From positions 11,003,082 to 11,067,081 of the forward strand of contig NC_071397.1 in the NCBI RefSeq assembly GCF_022682495.2: a stretch of 64,000 nt of DNA, given 5' to 3'. This stretch comes from Desmodus rotundus (lineage: Eukaryota; Chordata; Mammalia; Chiroptera; Phyllostomidae). Position 1 is the stretch's first letter; each line of letters begins with the position of its first letter. Of this stretch, positions 33,120-43,505 are shown piece after piece. The position numbers and the translations under genes are program-made. A model generated the notes under the pieces. That model saw only the letters and a program-made list of their open reading frames with translations, did not search any database and had not been told where the DNA came from.

Positions 33120-35884
33120 ATGCCCTTGCATTCAGTGGTGCTCTCTTAATGCTGTTTGTTTGGTTGGTTGGTTAATCGATAAAGCCTGCCAAATTAGAGC
33201 AAACCCATCTCCTTCTCTTCTAGAAGAGTCTCTGAGTAGACAGCTGAGGCTTGGAAACTCTGGTTTCTTAAGAGCGAGGCTTGTTGAGATTGTCACAGCC
33301 TTCCTAGCCGGGCTGAAAAGTGCCTTTGGAATCAGATGTCGGGAGGGGATGGGCCAGCTCCAAGACTTCCCAAGGAGCCGGAGTCAGGGCTGGCTCCACA
33401 TCCCGTTCATCAGCTCCAGCATGCAGAGTGGAGGCCTTCGGCTGCCAAAGACTTTGTTTTATTGTCACTGCAGTTGGCTTCCCTCTGGGTGGAGCTGCCA
33501 GGGCAGCAGCCCTCAAGCCCTGGACATCAAGCTGGGGTAATAATAGCAATTCCATAATTCTCACCGGAGCCACACTGAAAGGAGGAACTGCTGGAGGTGG
33601 CTGAGAGAACAGGAGCCCAGCAGCAGCAGCCACAGGGGGAGGAGGAGCGGGCTCTGGCTGTTCTCTCTCACTTCCTCACAGACCTGGCCTTGGGACGTGG
33701 CTCATGGACCTTCTTCCAGCCCAGTCTCAGTCCAGTTTTTCCAAAGCTTGTCACAGAAAAGAGAACCAGGATGCTATTTGTAAGTCTTGGGGACTAGCAG
33801 AGGACTCTCGGGTAGGAAATTCTGATACCATTTTGTAGATCCTGCCGCAGGCAACCTGCATCACAGGTGAGAGGGACTGCTGCTTAGGGTGATTTGAACT
33901 GCTGCTTCCGTTATATGTGCCTCTGGTCACTAGAAGTAGGTGTCACCAGATTGAGAAATCACCCCAGAACTGTTCTCACTGCCCCTGGGCTGTGAGGCCC
34001 CCACAGGTATGGGACAGTGAACCTTTGCACCTACCTGTACTGAGAGCCCTGGCTTCTGGCCCTGGAGTGGGCAGGCCTGTTACACTGCATGGTAGTCTGG
34101 GAATTGCTGAGCCATGGCAGTCACTCCTGTTCCTCATTCTGGAAGAGGAAACAACTGGTGTCTTAAAATCGGCCTTGTCAAAGAGCCTTCCTGTGGCACC
34201 GGAGGGTAAAGCCAGAATTGAGAGCCCAGAAGATTCTCCACCCCAAGTATCCATCCCAGGCACTGGGCAGGGAGGCAAAGGTGAATGAACACAAGTTCCC
34301 AGAGAACAAAGCCGGTAGCTCATGTGCACATTAGATATTTGATTGCACACACTCCTTTCCTCCAGGCCCATATTTAAGGCTAAGTAGCATTCCAGCCCCT
34401 GACTCTGGCATCAGCCAGACCACCTTTCCCAGAAAACCATTCTCTGGCACATGAGGTCTGCAAGATGCTTCATGAAAAAGGGGTCTTAGACCAAAATACG
34501 TGGGAAACACCGCCCATCTTCTTGAGATTGACAACACATATTAACCGATTCAATACTCTGTGTTCTGCAATGAACTAATCTGTTTCATTCTACTTAATCC
34601 AATGTTTCCCACACTTAAACTCTTTCCCTTTATCACTTTTTGATATTTCTTAGTACTGGGGTTCCTCATATATGTAGCTTACTGGGAAACATAGGTTTTG
34701 AGAATGAGCTTCTAGAAATGCTAAAGGTTGGTTGGACCTACTTGGCACCATTCACTAGAAGGCCCTTGTGATTTTCATTCATGGCTATGCAGCTTCCCAG
34801 CGAAGCCCACTGGTCTGGGTGAAGAGCACCAGCTGGCTCCAGTGTACTGTGAGGCCCAGCAGCACAGATGTGGTGTCTGGAAAATTGATCCTCTCTCCTA
34901 GCTGTTTTCACCATCCACTCAGTCACACAGACCCTAGCAAAGTTGAAATGTAGATGGGTTTGGCTTTAGGAAACCTCTATCCCTTCCCTTTTCAGCACTT
35001 TCTCTGGCCCTGCTCTCTGGTCCCGCCATCTGTTTACCTTACCAAGGCAAATCCACGGCCCAAATTATGGGCTCTGTTTCCCCTTTGTCCATCAAAATGT
35101 CTCCTGAATCTGAAAGGCAACAAATTGTCAAATCATCCAGTCTTAATGATATGACATTTTCCCCTTAGTGTTCTAATCCTATAGTTCAATAAAGACAACA
35201 AATAACTACAATAATTCACATTTGTGATCTTACCTTAATCCTTGCAGACTCCCTGAGTTACCTGAACAGCCCTCATGCATTGATGCTGCCTTTGGAGGTA
35301 ATGAGTCACTGACAGGGTAGTGCCAGGGCTGCTTCTGAGAGAAGAGATGTTTGTACAAGGGAGAGGGAAGTAAAATCATAGCCTCTCTACCCTAGGACAG
35401 GCTTGAATGTAGCCTGTTGGGCACGAAGGTACTGTGTTAACACTTGTGACACAGAAGGGAATAACTCTAAGATCTCAGAGGAAGGACTGATAGAAATCAT
35501 CACAGATCTGAAACTCCAGTCTCACCATTTGCTGAATCCATCTGACTGTATGTTCATTCATACGTGCCTTGGGCAGAGAACACTAGGTCCTATTTAGGAG
35601 GTGACCAGAGGATGTCTGCTAGCTTAGGCAGCATCTTCTCTTCATGGAATTGTTGTCCTTTCTCCTTGAAAAAATTTCATTTTTCAGATATTTACTAAGA
35701 CCTCACCTTCTTTCCAATGGTGTGTTTCAGTCTTCAGGGGTCAGATGTTCAGGGGTCATACTCTGGATTTGGTCTTATCTGTTGTCTCTAGGTTTTCTGT
35801 TGCCTGTAGATTTTCAGACATCTGATGATTGAAGTTCAGGACAGGCTAGTGTTTTAGGTTACTGCTTGTTTCAGCTGTTTTGGG
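33120..35884. other. Unassigned DNA
   Basis: About 2.8 kb of mostly single-copy DNA. A short (GGTT)n occurs at 33160-33174. Open frames up to 131 codons overlap on both strands and match nothing. Confidence 0.45.
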
Positions 35885-35886
35885 TA

Positions 35887-35905
35887 ACACACACACACAC
35901 ACACA
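35887..35905 (+). repeat. (CA)n microsatellite
   Basis: About nine CA dinucleotides in tandem, just upstream of the old L1 insertion point. Confidence 0.9.
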
Positions 35906-35964
35906 GAGGCATTCATCCCCCAAAAGCTTTTAAGACAGGCAGTTAGTTCAGTGTGGCAATCATG

Positions 35965-35977
35965 AGAGGCCTCTGGA
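35965..35977 (+). repeat. Target-site duplication of the old L1, left
   Basis: AGAGGCCTCTGGA here against AGAGGTCTCTGGA at 39229-39241: 12 of 13 bases match, at exactly the two ends of the L1. This supports one L1 insertion spanning 35978-39228 before the nested HAL1 arrived. Confidence 0.65.
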
Positions 35978-36693
35978 ATGCAAAAACTATTCAATGGAGA
36001 AGGAATAGTCTTTTCAACAAATGGTGCTGGGACACCGACTATCCACGTACAAAAAAAATAAAGGTAGACTTCTACCCCACACCATATCAAGACCTAAATA
36101 TAAAACTTAAAACTTTAAAACTCATAGTATAAAACATAGGAGCAAATTTTCATGAACTTGAGTGGGGAAAGCCTTCCTAAATATGATACCAAAGGCACAA
36201 GGAACAAAAGGGAACAACAGATAGATAAATTGGACCTCATGAAAATTAAAAATTTGTGCTTCAAAGCACATCATCGAGAAAGTGAAAAGGTAACCCACGT
36301 AATGGGAGAAAATATTTGCAAATTACTTATGTGATAAGAGAATTGTATCCAGAATATATAAAGAAATCTTACAACTCAACAATAAAGAGACAAGTGACCA
36401 TACTTATAGGTAAAACATTTGAACAGACATTTCTCCAAAGAAAACCGTATGTATAAAAATGGCCAAAAAGATACCCAACATCATTAATCACTAGGGAAAT
36501 GCATATCAAAACCACACTGAGACACCACTTCACAGCCACTATGATGACTTATCAAAACTGTGAAAAATAATGTGTTGCTGAAGATACAGAGAAGTTTGAC
36601 CTCAAACATAGCAGGTAAGAATGTAAAATGGTATACTGTTTTCCAAATGGAACTTTGGAAAACAGCTTTGCAGCTCATCAAAAAGTTCAACAT
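35978..36693 (+). mobile_element. 5'-truncated L1, left part (ORF2 end)
   Basis: Sense L1 ORF2 3' region: 'ctattcaatggagaagg', 'tcttttcaacaaatggtgctggga', 'aattggacctcatgaaaattaaaaa', 'gtatccagaatatataaagaaatcttacaactcaac' and 'gaaatgcatatcaaaaccacactgagacaccacttcac'. Stops and indels make it non-functional. It encoded the C-terminal part of the L1 reverse-transcriptase protein. The nested HAL1 interrupts it just after 36693; the rest is at 38646-39228. Confidence 0.9.
36680..36693 (+). repeat. Target-site duplication of HAL1 copy A, left
   Basis: AAAAAGTTCAACAT is repeated exactly at 38632-38645. Both copies lie in continuous L1 sequence, so removing 36694-38645 restores an uninterrupted L1. 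The A-rich start fits L1-type endonuclease cleavage. Confidence 0.93.
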
Positions 36694-37368
36694 ATAAACT
36701 TCCGGCCCAAATGGAAGTGTAGGTAGATACACTTTGCCTCATTACACAAATAAAAGAAGAAAAACAACAAGTTAAAAAAACTAAAAATAATCAGAACTGC
36801 CAGAAAATCGAACTGTATGGAAGTCTGATGACCAAGGAGTTAAAGAAGAAACATTCATCCAGACCAGTAGGAGGGTCAGACACAGGCAGTCGGGGCAGAG
36901 AGGACACACTGCAAGGTGCCAGCTTGCAGAGTGGGCAGCCGAGGAGGCAGCTGGTGGACTGGGCATTGCCACATTTGTGTGCAGATAAACCAGGAGGAAA
37001 AACTGGAGAGCGAGACAGACCACACAACCCAGGGTCTAATGTGGGGAAATACAGCCTCAAAACCTCTGACTGAAAAAACCTGTGAGGGTTGCAGTGGTAG
37101 GAGAAACTGTTAGCCTCAAAGGGGAGCTCGTTGGAGAGACCCACAGGGTCCTAGAACATACATAGACCCACCCACCTGAAAATCAGCACGAGAAGGACCC
37201 AATTTACTTGTGGGTAGTGGAGGAAATGACTGAAAGCCAGCTGAGAGCCCCAAAAGCATTATTGTTCCCTTTCTGACTCCTCCCCCACATACAGTGCCAC
37301 AACACAGCCAGGTGGGTTGCCACACCCTGGTGAATACCTGAGATTCCACTCCTTACAACATACCAGGC

Positions 37369-37734
37369 ATGCAGAGACAAAAAAATATGGCCCAAATGAA
37401 AGAACGGATCAAAGCTCCAAAAATACAAATAATCAATGAAGAGATAGCCAACCTATCAGATGCAGAGTTCAAAACACTGGTAATCAGGATGCTCACAGAA
37501 ATGGTTGAGTATGGTCACAAAATACAAGAAAAAGTGAAGGCTGTGCAAAGTGAAATAAAGGAAAATGTACAGGGAACCAACAGTGAAGAGAAGGAAACCA
37601 GGACTCAAATCAAAGGTTTGGACCAGAAGGGAGAAATAAACATTCATCCAGAACAGAATGAAGAAACAAGAATTCAAAAAAAGGAGGAGAGGCGTAGGAA
37701 CCTCCAGGACAACTTTAAATGTTCCAACATCTGA
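37369..37734 (+). pseudogene. HAL1 copy A ORF1, N-terminal piece (coiled coil)
   Basis: A 121-codon frame. L1 ORF1 proteins are RNA-binding chaperones made of a trimeric coiled coil, an RRM and a C-terminal domain. This piece carries the Glu/Lys-rich heptad-like coiled coil ('EIANLSDAEFKTLVIRMLTE', 'MVEYGHKIQEKVKAVQSEIK') and runs to 'NLQDNFKCSNI', the start of the RRM. It ends at a TGA where the family usually has an arginine CGA codon, so a CpG transition is the likely cause. Reading past that TGA, the same frame meets a second stop, TAA at 37798-37800. Over the 112 residues shared with copy B I count 7 differences. Not expected to make full-length ORF1p. Confidence 0.85.
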
Positions 37735-37799
37735 ATCATAGGGGTGCCAGAAGGAGGGGAAGAGGAAGAGCAAGAAATTGAAAACTTACTTGAAAAATA

Positions 37800-38225
37800 A
37801 TGAAGGAGAACTTCCCCAATCTGGCAAAGGAAATAGACTTCCAGGAAGTCCAGCAAGCTCAAAGAGTCCTAAAGAACTTGGACTCAAGGAAGCACATGCC
37901 AAGGCACATCATAATTACATTACCCAAGATTAAAGAGAAGGAGAGAATCTTAAAAGCAGCAAGAAACAAGGAGACAGTTACCTACAAAGGAGTTCCCATA
38001 AGACTATCAGCTGATCTCTCAAAAGAAACCTTGCTGGCAAGAAGGGGCTGGAAAGAAGTATTCAAAGTCATGAAAGGCAAGGACCTACATCCAAGATTAC
38101 TCAATCCAGCAAAGCTCTCATTTAGAATGGAAGGGCAGATAAAGTGCTTCCCAGATAAGGTCAAGTTGAAGGAGTTCATCATCACCAAGCCCTTACTATA
38201 TGAAATGTTAAAGAGACTTATCTAA
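37800..38225 (+). pseudogene. HAL1 copy A ORF1, C-terminal piece (RRM + CTD)
   Basis: An open 141-codon frame, uninterrupted to the natural ORF1 stop. It starts inside the RRM ('MKENFPNLAKEIDFQEVQQA'), includes the strand 'RHIIITLPKIKEKERIL' and the C-terminal domain ('YKGVPIRLSADLSKETL', 'LSFRMEGQIKCFPDKVKLKE'). Its ATG overlaps the stop of the preceding frame as TAATG. The frame change comes from one missing A in an A run just upstream. Only 3 of 141 residues differ from copy B, fewer than in the N-terminal piece. The coiled coil is absent, so if translated alone it would lack the trimerisation part. Confidence 0.85.
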
Positions 38226-38645
38226 GAAAAAGAAGAAGAAAAAGAAGAAAAGTATAAACAGTAAAATGACAACAACATCACAACTGTAACAACCGAACCT
38301 AAAACAACAAAAACAAACTAAGCAAACAACTAGAACAGGTACAGAATCATACAAATGGAGATCACATGGAGGGTTATCAGTGGGGAGTGGGATGGGGAGA
38401 GAGGGGGAAAAGGTACAGGGAATAAGAAGCATAATTGGTAGGTACAAAATAGACAGGGGGAGGTTAAGAATAGTATAGGAAATGGAGAAGCCAAAGAACT
38501 TATTCGTACGACCCATGGACATGAACTAAGGGGGGGAAATGCTGGTTCCAGGGGGGTGCAGTGTGGAGGGGGATAATGGGGAGAAAAAAATGGGACAACT
38601 GTAATAGTATAATCAATAAAACATACTTGAAAAAAAGTTCAACAT

Positions 38646-39228
38646 GTTAACTAACATGTGACTCAGCAATTTCATTCCTGGGAGTATAGAAAATATAGAC
38701 CCATACAAAAACCTGTACACAAATGGTCATAGCAACACTGTTCATAATAGCTCCAAAGTGGAAACAATCCAATGTCCATCAACTGTCAACTGATGAAGGA
38801 ATCAACACAAGTGGGGCAGCTACACGATGGGATGTTATTCTTCACAAAAATAAATGATGTACTGATAGATGCTGCAACATGGATGAATCCTGAAAACAGT
38901 ATGTTAGGTGAAAAATCCAGTCACAATAGGTCATGTATTACTTGCTTGCATTTAGAGGAAATGTTCAGAATAGGTGAATCTTGAAAGTAGACAGAAAGTA
39001 GATTAGTGACTGCCAGGGGCTGGAAGAATGGAGGAATTGGGAGTGTCTGCTAATGAATACAGGGTTTCTTTTGGGGGAGATAAAGATGTTCTGGGATTAG
39101 ATAATGATGATAATTGCACAACTCCACGCATATTTGAAAAACTACTGAATTGCACTTCTTAAGGGGGTTGATTTAATGGTATGTAAATTATATTTATTTC
39201 TATAAAGCTGTTTAAAAAAGAGAAAGAA
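38646..39228 (+). mobile_element. 5'-truncated L1, right part (ORF2 end and 3' UTR)
   Basis: Continues the L1 interrupted at 36693: 'tgactcagcaatttcattcctggg', 'gaaacaatccaatgtccatcaac', 'gatgctgcaacatggatgaatcctgaaaac', and a 3' end 'ttgatttaatggtatgtaaattata...ataaagctgtttaaaaaag'. This is an L1M/L1MA-like terminus with a decayed A tail. Confidence 0.9.
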
Positions 39229-39235
39229 AGAGGTC

Positions 39236-39440
39236 TCTGGAGCCAGATTGCTTGGGTTCAAACTCCAGCTCTTTTAATAACTGTATAACTACATAACCTT
39301 GTGCTAGTCATTGGCCTACTCTACCTCAGTTTCCTCATGTGTAAAATGAAGATGATAGTACTATCTTCTTCGTAGAGCCATAAAGATCACATACATTAAT
39401 GAAACTGTTCTGGTACAGAACACGCATTGCATAAGAATCA
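39236..39440 (+). repeat. MIR SINE
   Basis: Sense MIR: 'tggagccagattgcttgggttcaaactccagctc', 'taacctt gtgctagtc', 'ctacctcagtttcctcatgtgtaaaatgaagatgatag'. It directly abuts the L1 insertion, whose target-site duplication lies at its 5' end. Confidence 0.88.
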
Positions 39441-40199
39441 GCTGTTATTTTAATTATTAATAGACTTACATCATGAGGTACAAAGATACCAGTCATTTGT
39501 ACATAAATCGAGGGCCAAAGACAACTTGCCAACAGGGAGGGCTTGGTCCAGGGTGATGTCCACCAGCCGGACCGTGTCTTGGAGGTCTGGGTAGCTCCCA
39601 CGTTGAAAGAACCACTCATGAAACTTGTAGAGCACTTAGTACATCCAAACATACATAAATACAGAGCTTGGCTCAAGGTTTTTGGCTGGAGTCCACTGAG
39701 AGTTATGAATTCCTCTTTGAACAATGGCAGCTATTATTAAAATCTAGAGACTTTGAGTTGGATGCTTTCTCCAGCCCAGACACTGATTCAGAGCTGCAAC
39801 TTTCTAAATAGCAAGGCTAGAAATTGATGCTGTTTTGGAGCTGATTTATTGAGAGGTTTCTTGATTTGGGTCAGGTTCCTGCAACATTTGGAAAGTGACG
39901 ACTATAGCATCACTATTTCCCCCAAATGACCAAAATTATAGCCGGTAACTTGAGGCCAGTAAATTTCCCTGCAGCAGATGTTAAACTCTTTTAAAAAATG
40001 ATTAACAATGGGAGACTTAGGCTCTATGGCAGAGCAACCAATCGGGTGGTGTTGCTCAAGTCAACGTGTGAGGTAAGGGGTACATCTAGGCCCCCAGAGC
40101 ATGACGGGGAGCCCAGGCTGGGGACTGTAAGAACCCACAGGTTGTGGTATAAATCAAGTCTGTGGTCCTGGGTGGCTGGACATGAGGTACTGTGACAAG

Positions 40200-40345
40200 A
40201 GACCTAGACTGGGCGTTTGGAGACCGGGGCTTGAAGCTTGGTTCTGCCAGCAGCATGACCCAGGGCAAACTATTTCCCTTCTCTGGGATACAGTTTCCCC
40301 ATTCTTTAAAATAAGAAGGGACCGCATTTGGTGGTCTCTAAGGTA
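40200..40345 (+). repeat. MIR SINE
   Basis: Sense MIR: 'ggggcttgaagcttggttctgccagcagcatgacccagggcaaactatttcc', 'cagtttccccattctttaaaataag'. Confidence 0.8.
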
Positions 40346-41080
40346 TTTTGTGAGTTTTAGACTGATTTGTTCTATTACTTAAGAAGAATGCAAATAAATC
40401 ATTTGTTAACCTCCAAAGAATCTGAGATTCTTAGAGGAAGCGACCACAAAAGAACCAAGATGGGTTATACAATTATGGTGATGCTTGCTTCACAACACCC
40501 CTGCCAAAAAGTGTGGGAAAAGGCATGAAGATGGATCTAGAGAGGCCACTCCTGGGATACCCAAAGCAGATCTCTGAGTCCGAATGCAAACGTTTGCTGG
40601 TTGAAAATAAGGCTCCATCAAAATCCTCTTGAGAAATACTATGCAGTTTTTACTCATCGTTCCAGCAGTTAAGTTCTCCACCTATTCATTCCTTCTCCTC
40701 CTTCCTGAAGGTTTGCCATTCACTCATGAGATTTGTGGATCAGCTACTCAATGTGTATATTTATACATGTTCACACGCACACATGTGTGTACAATTGTTG
40801 GGTAGATTTGAATGGTGTTCTAATAAACTTCTCCAATGAGGGTGTCTTGGGATCCATTCTCCATCAGTTCCAACCTTTCAAACCTTGAGCTCCCAGCTCA
40901 AGGTCACCAGAGAGTATAAAGGAACCATTGAGATCCTTTAGAGAAGTCTTTGACTTTTGCATTCCTCCATCTCTTCCCTCAGCTCTAAGGGGAAATGGCC
41001 TAGAATGTGCACCTCATAACACTTCAGTTATGGGACTCTGGGAAGTAGAACTTGAGTTTTTCCAAACTCCTTCTGCCATG
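40346..41080. other. Unassigned DNA
   Basis: Single-copy DNA with no supported gene or repeat, apart from short (CA/TG) runs near 40770-40795. Confidence 0.45.
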
Positions 41081-41109
41081 TTGTAAGACAACACAGCAAG
41101 TCCCTCTGA

Positions 41110-41260
41110 GGAACCATCCATCCATCCATTCAATAAATAGTCATTGAGCCCTTACTTACTAAGTGTCAAGTTTGGTGCTAGTCCTGGAGATGCAAAGCTG
41201 AGCCAATAGACTCAAAAGAGCTTGGGATGTACTGGGATATGAAAGAAGACCAATATGAGA
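41110..41260. repeat. Old repeat, family unresolved, with (CCAT)n
   Basis: 'ccatccatccatccattcaataaatagtcattgagcccttacttactaagtgtcaag' begins with an ATCC tetranucleotide run and continues like a MIR/L3-class relic. Confidence 0.4.
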
Positions 41261-41267
41261 AGTGCCC

Positions 41268-41332
41268 TAGTCCATTCGTTCAGGCTGTTATAACAAAATA
41301 CCACAGATGGGGCGGCTTCTGAACAAGAAACA
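41268..41332 (-). mobile_element. MLT1-type MaLR LTR, first part
   Basis: Reverse-complement LTR 3' end: 'ccattcgttcaggctgttataacaaaataccacag', 'gcggcttctgaacaag'. The rest resumes at 41722. This is an old LTR of a non-autonomous endogenous retroelement family, with no internal region here. Confidence 0.75.
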
Positions 41333-41721
41333 CCATATTTTGCCGTGTATAATATGCACCCACATTTTTGTGCACATTATACATGGGATTATTATATCCA
41401 TTATTATAGCCATAGTATGTAATCATTATACCCATGTATAATGCACATCCTTATTTTCCCCTCAAGGATTTGGGCAGGCCCTGGCTGGTGTGGCTCAGTG
41501 GATTGAGTGACAGCCTGTGAACCATAGGGTCACCAGTTCAATTCCCAGTCAGGGCACATGCCTGGGTTGCGGGCCAGGTCAGGCCCCTAGTAGGGGATGC
41601 TCAAGAGGCAACCACACATTGATGTTTCTCTCCCTCTGTTTCTCCTTCCCTTCCCCTCTCTCTTTAAATAATTTTAAAAAAATGTGGGCAAAATGTGTGC
41701 ATTATATGGCACAATACAGTA
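41333..41721. mobile_element. Unclassified inverted-repeat (MITE-like) DNA element
   Basis: Inserted in the MLT1 LTR. The ends are imperfect inverted repeats: left 'tattttgccgtgtataatatgcaccca' against the reverse complement of the right end, 'tactgtattgtgccatataatgcacaca'. An inner palindrome, ATTATACATGGG (41376-41387) and CCCATGTATAAT (41431-41442), makes four TATAATGCAC-like motifs in alternating orientation. A VES SINE (41477-41681) sits inside. I cannot assign the superfamily; no clear target-site duplication is visible. Confidence 0.6.
41477..41681 (+). mobile_element. VES-type bat SINE
   Basis: The best-preserved SINE in the window. A tRNA-like head with an A-box-like 'tggtgtggctcagtgg' and a B-box-like 'caccagttcaattcccag', then 'agggcacatgcctgggttgcggg', 'ccctagtaggggatgc', 'aagaggcaaccacacattgatg' and the tail 'tctccctctgtttctccttccc'. 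ATTTGGGCA (41468-41476) and ATGTGGGCA (41682-41690) form a 9-bp target-site duplication with one mismatch. Confidence 0.93.
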
Positions 41722-41966
41722 ATTCTCAGAGTTCTAGAGGTTGGAAGTCCAAGATCTGTGTGTGAGCATGGTCTGGTGAGGGCCATAGACTCCTTACTGT
41801 GTAACTTGCCTGGCGGAAGGGCAAAGGAGCTGTGTCTTTTTTTATAAGAGCACAGTCCCACTTTCTGAGGCTGCCACTCTCCTAAGCACCTCCCAAAGGC
41901 CCCACTTGCTAATACCATCCCATTGGGCATGAGGATTTGGGGATACACCAGCATTCAGACCACAGC
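41722..41966 (-). mobile_element. MLT1-type MaLR LTR, second part
   Basis: Continues the LTR from 41332: 'attctcagagttctagaggttggaagtccaagatc', 'tggtgagggcca', 'tggcggaagggcaaagg', 'cctcccaaaggccccacttgctaataccatcccattggg' and 'cagcattcagaccacagc'. Confidence 0.78.
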
Positions 41967-42258
41967 CTGGAGCAAGGTAACTGTGTGTCGGGGCTGTAAT
42001 ATAGAGCAAGTCTGGAAAGGTAGGTATGGCTCAGGCCACACAGGGTTTAGGTGACCCGAGAGGTCAGTTTACACATCTACACTTGTGAGGGAAGTGAACA
42101 TGGAGGAAAACAGCTGAGGAAACCACATGGCATTGGGGAAACCCATGGTCTTTCTTGGATCCAGTAGATTGAATTCTTAAGTCGTTTTAAACACAATAAA
42201 ACTTACCTTTTTAATAAAGTGAGTTATCAAACTTATGTGAGAAATATCAAGCAGAAGA

Positions 42259-42272
42259 CTGCATAAGCTTTA
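42259..42272 (+). repeat. Target-site duplication of HAL1 copy B, left
   Basis: CTGCATAAGCTTTA, repeated exactly at 44193-44206. A perfect 14-bp duplication shows that copy B is an independent retrotransposition rather than one end of an inverted duplication of copy A. Confidence 0.93.
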
Positions 42273-42675
42273 TTAATTTATTTATTAAATATATTTTATT
42301 GATTATGCTATTACAGTTGTCTGATTTCCCCCCTTTATTCCCTCCTCCCTGCACCCCCTCCCACCCCGTTACCCCCCACCTTTAGTTCATGTCATGTCCA
42401 AGGGTCGTACATATAAATTCTTTGGCTTCTGCATTTCCTATATTATTCTTAACCACCCCCTGTCTATTTTGTACCATTTATGCTTCTTATTCCCTGTACT
42501 TTTCCCCAATCACTCCCCCACTGATAACCCTCCATGTGATCTCCATTTGTATGATTCTGTACCTGTTCTAGTTGTTTGCTTAGTTTGTTTTTGTTGTTTT
42601 AGGTTCGGTTGTTACAGTTGTGATGTTGTTGTCATTTTACTGTTTATACTTTTCTTCTTTTTCTTCTTCTTTTTC

Positions 42676-43101
42676 TTAGATAAGTTGCCTTAACATTTCA
42701 TATAGTAAGGGCTTGGTGATGATGAACTCCTTTAACTTGACCTTATCTGGGAAGCACTTTATCTGCCCTTCCATTCTAAATGAGAGCTTTGCTGGATAGA
42801 GTAATCTTGGATGTAGGTCCTTGCCTTTCATGACTTTGAATACTTCTTTCCAGCCCCTTCTTGCCAGCAAGGTTTCTTTTGAGAGATCAGCTGATAGTCT
42901 TATGGGAACTCCTTTGTAGGTAACTGTCTCCTTGTTTCTTGCTGCTTTTAAGATTCTCTCCTTCTCTTTAATCTTGGGTAATGTAATTATGATGTGCCTT
43001 GGCATGTGCTTCCTTGAGTCCAAGTTCTTTAGGACTCTTTGAGCTTGCTGGACTTCCTGGAAGTCTATTTCCTTTGCCAGATTGGGGAAGTTCTCCTTCA
43101 T
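42676..43101 (-). pseudogene. HAL1 copy B ORF1, C-terminal piece (RRM + CTD)
   Basis: An open 141-codon frame matching the copy A piece at 138 of 141 residues. It begins within the RRM and ends at the natural ORF1 stop ('KPLLYEMLRQLI'). As in copy A, its ATG overlaps an upstream in-frame stop as TAATG because one A is missing from the preceding A run. It lacks the coiled coil. Confidence 0.85.
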
Positions 43102-43166
43102 TATTTTTCAAGTAAGTTTTCAATTTCTTGCTCTTCCTCTTCTCCTCCTTCTGGCACCCCTATGAT

Positions 43167-43505
43167 TCAGATGTTGGAACATTTAAAGTTGTCCTGGAGG
43201 TTCCTAAGCCTCTCTTCCTTTTTTTGAATTCTTGTTTCTTCATTCTGTTCTGGATGAATGTTTATTTCTCCCTTCTGGTCCAAACCTTTGATTTGAGTCC
43301 TGGTTTCCTTTCCTTCACTGTTGGTTCCCTGTACATTTTTCTTTATTCCACTTTGCACAGCCTTCACTTTTTCTTGTATTTTGCGACCATACTCAACCAT
43401 TTCTGTGAGCATCCTGATTACCAGTGTTTTGAACTCTGCATCTGATAGGTTGGCTATCTCTTCATTGATTATTTGTATTTTTGGATCTTTGATCTGTTCT
43501 TTCAT
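43167..43505 (-). pseudogene. HAL1 copy B ORF1, N-terminal piece (coiled coil)
   Basis: A 112-codon frame from the methionine equivalent to the third Met of copy A (the upstream part is altered by a longer A run). It contains the same Lys/Glu-rich coiled-coil region and ends at the same TGA after 'NLQDNFKCSNI'. Seven of 112 residues differ from copy A. Confidence 0.85.

Larger units (their letters stand above)
36694..38631 (+). mobile_element. Full-length HAL1 (half-L1) retrotransposon, copy A
   Basis: A 1,938-bp element bounded by a perfect 14-bp target-site duplication. Order: a ~670-bp 5' UTR, an L1-type ORF1 region (37369-38225) in two pieces, then directly a ~400-bp 3' UTR ending 'gtaatagtataatcaataaaacata' and an A-rich tail. 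There is no ORF2, reverse transcriptase or endonuclease, which defines HAL1 elements: known derivatives of L1 that keep ORF1 and must borrow L1's ORF2 protein. It is inserted in the sense direction into an older L1. Its relative on the other strand is 42273-44192. Confidence 0.93.

Noticed and set aside
41477..41681. Possible tRNA gene from the A/B-box-like head
   Set aside because: The head is the promoter of a VES SINE with a long non-tRNA body and tail; no cloverleaf acceptor stem is closed.
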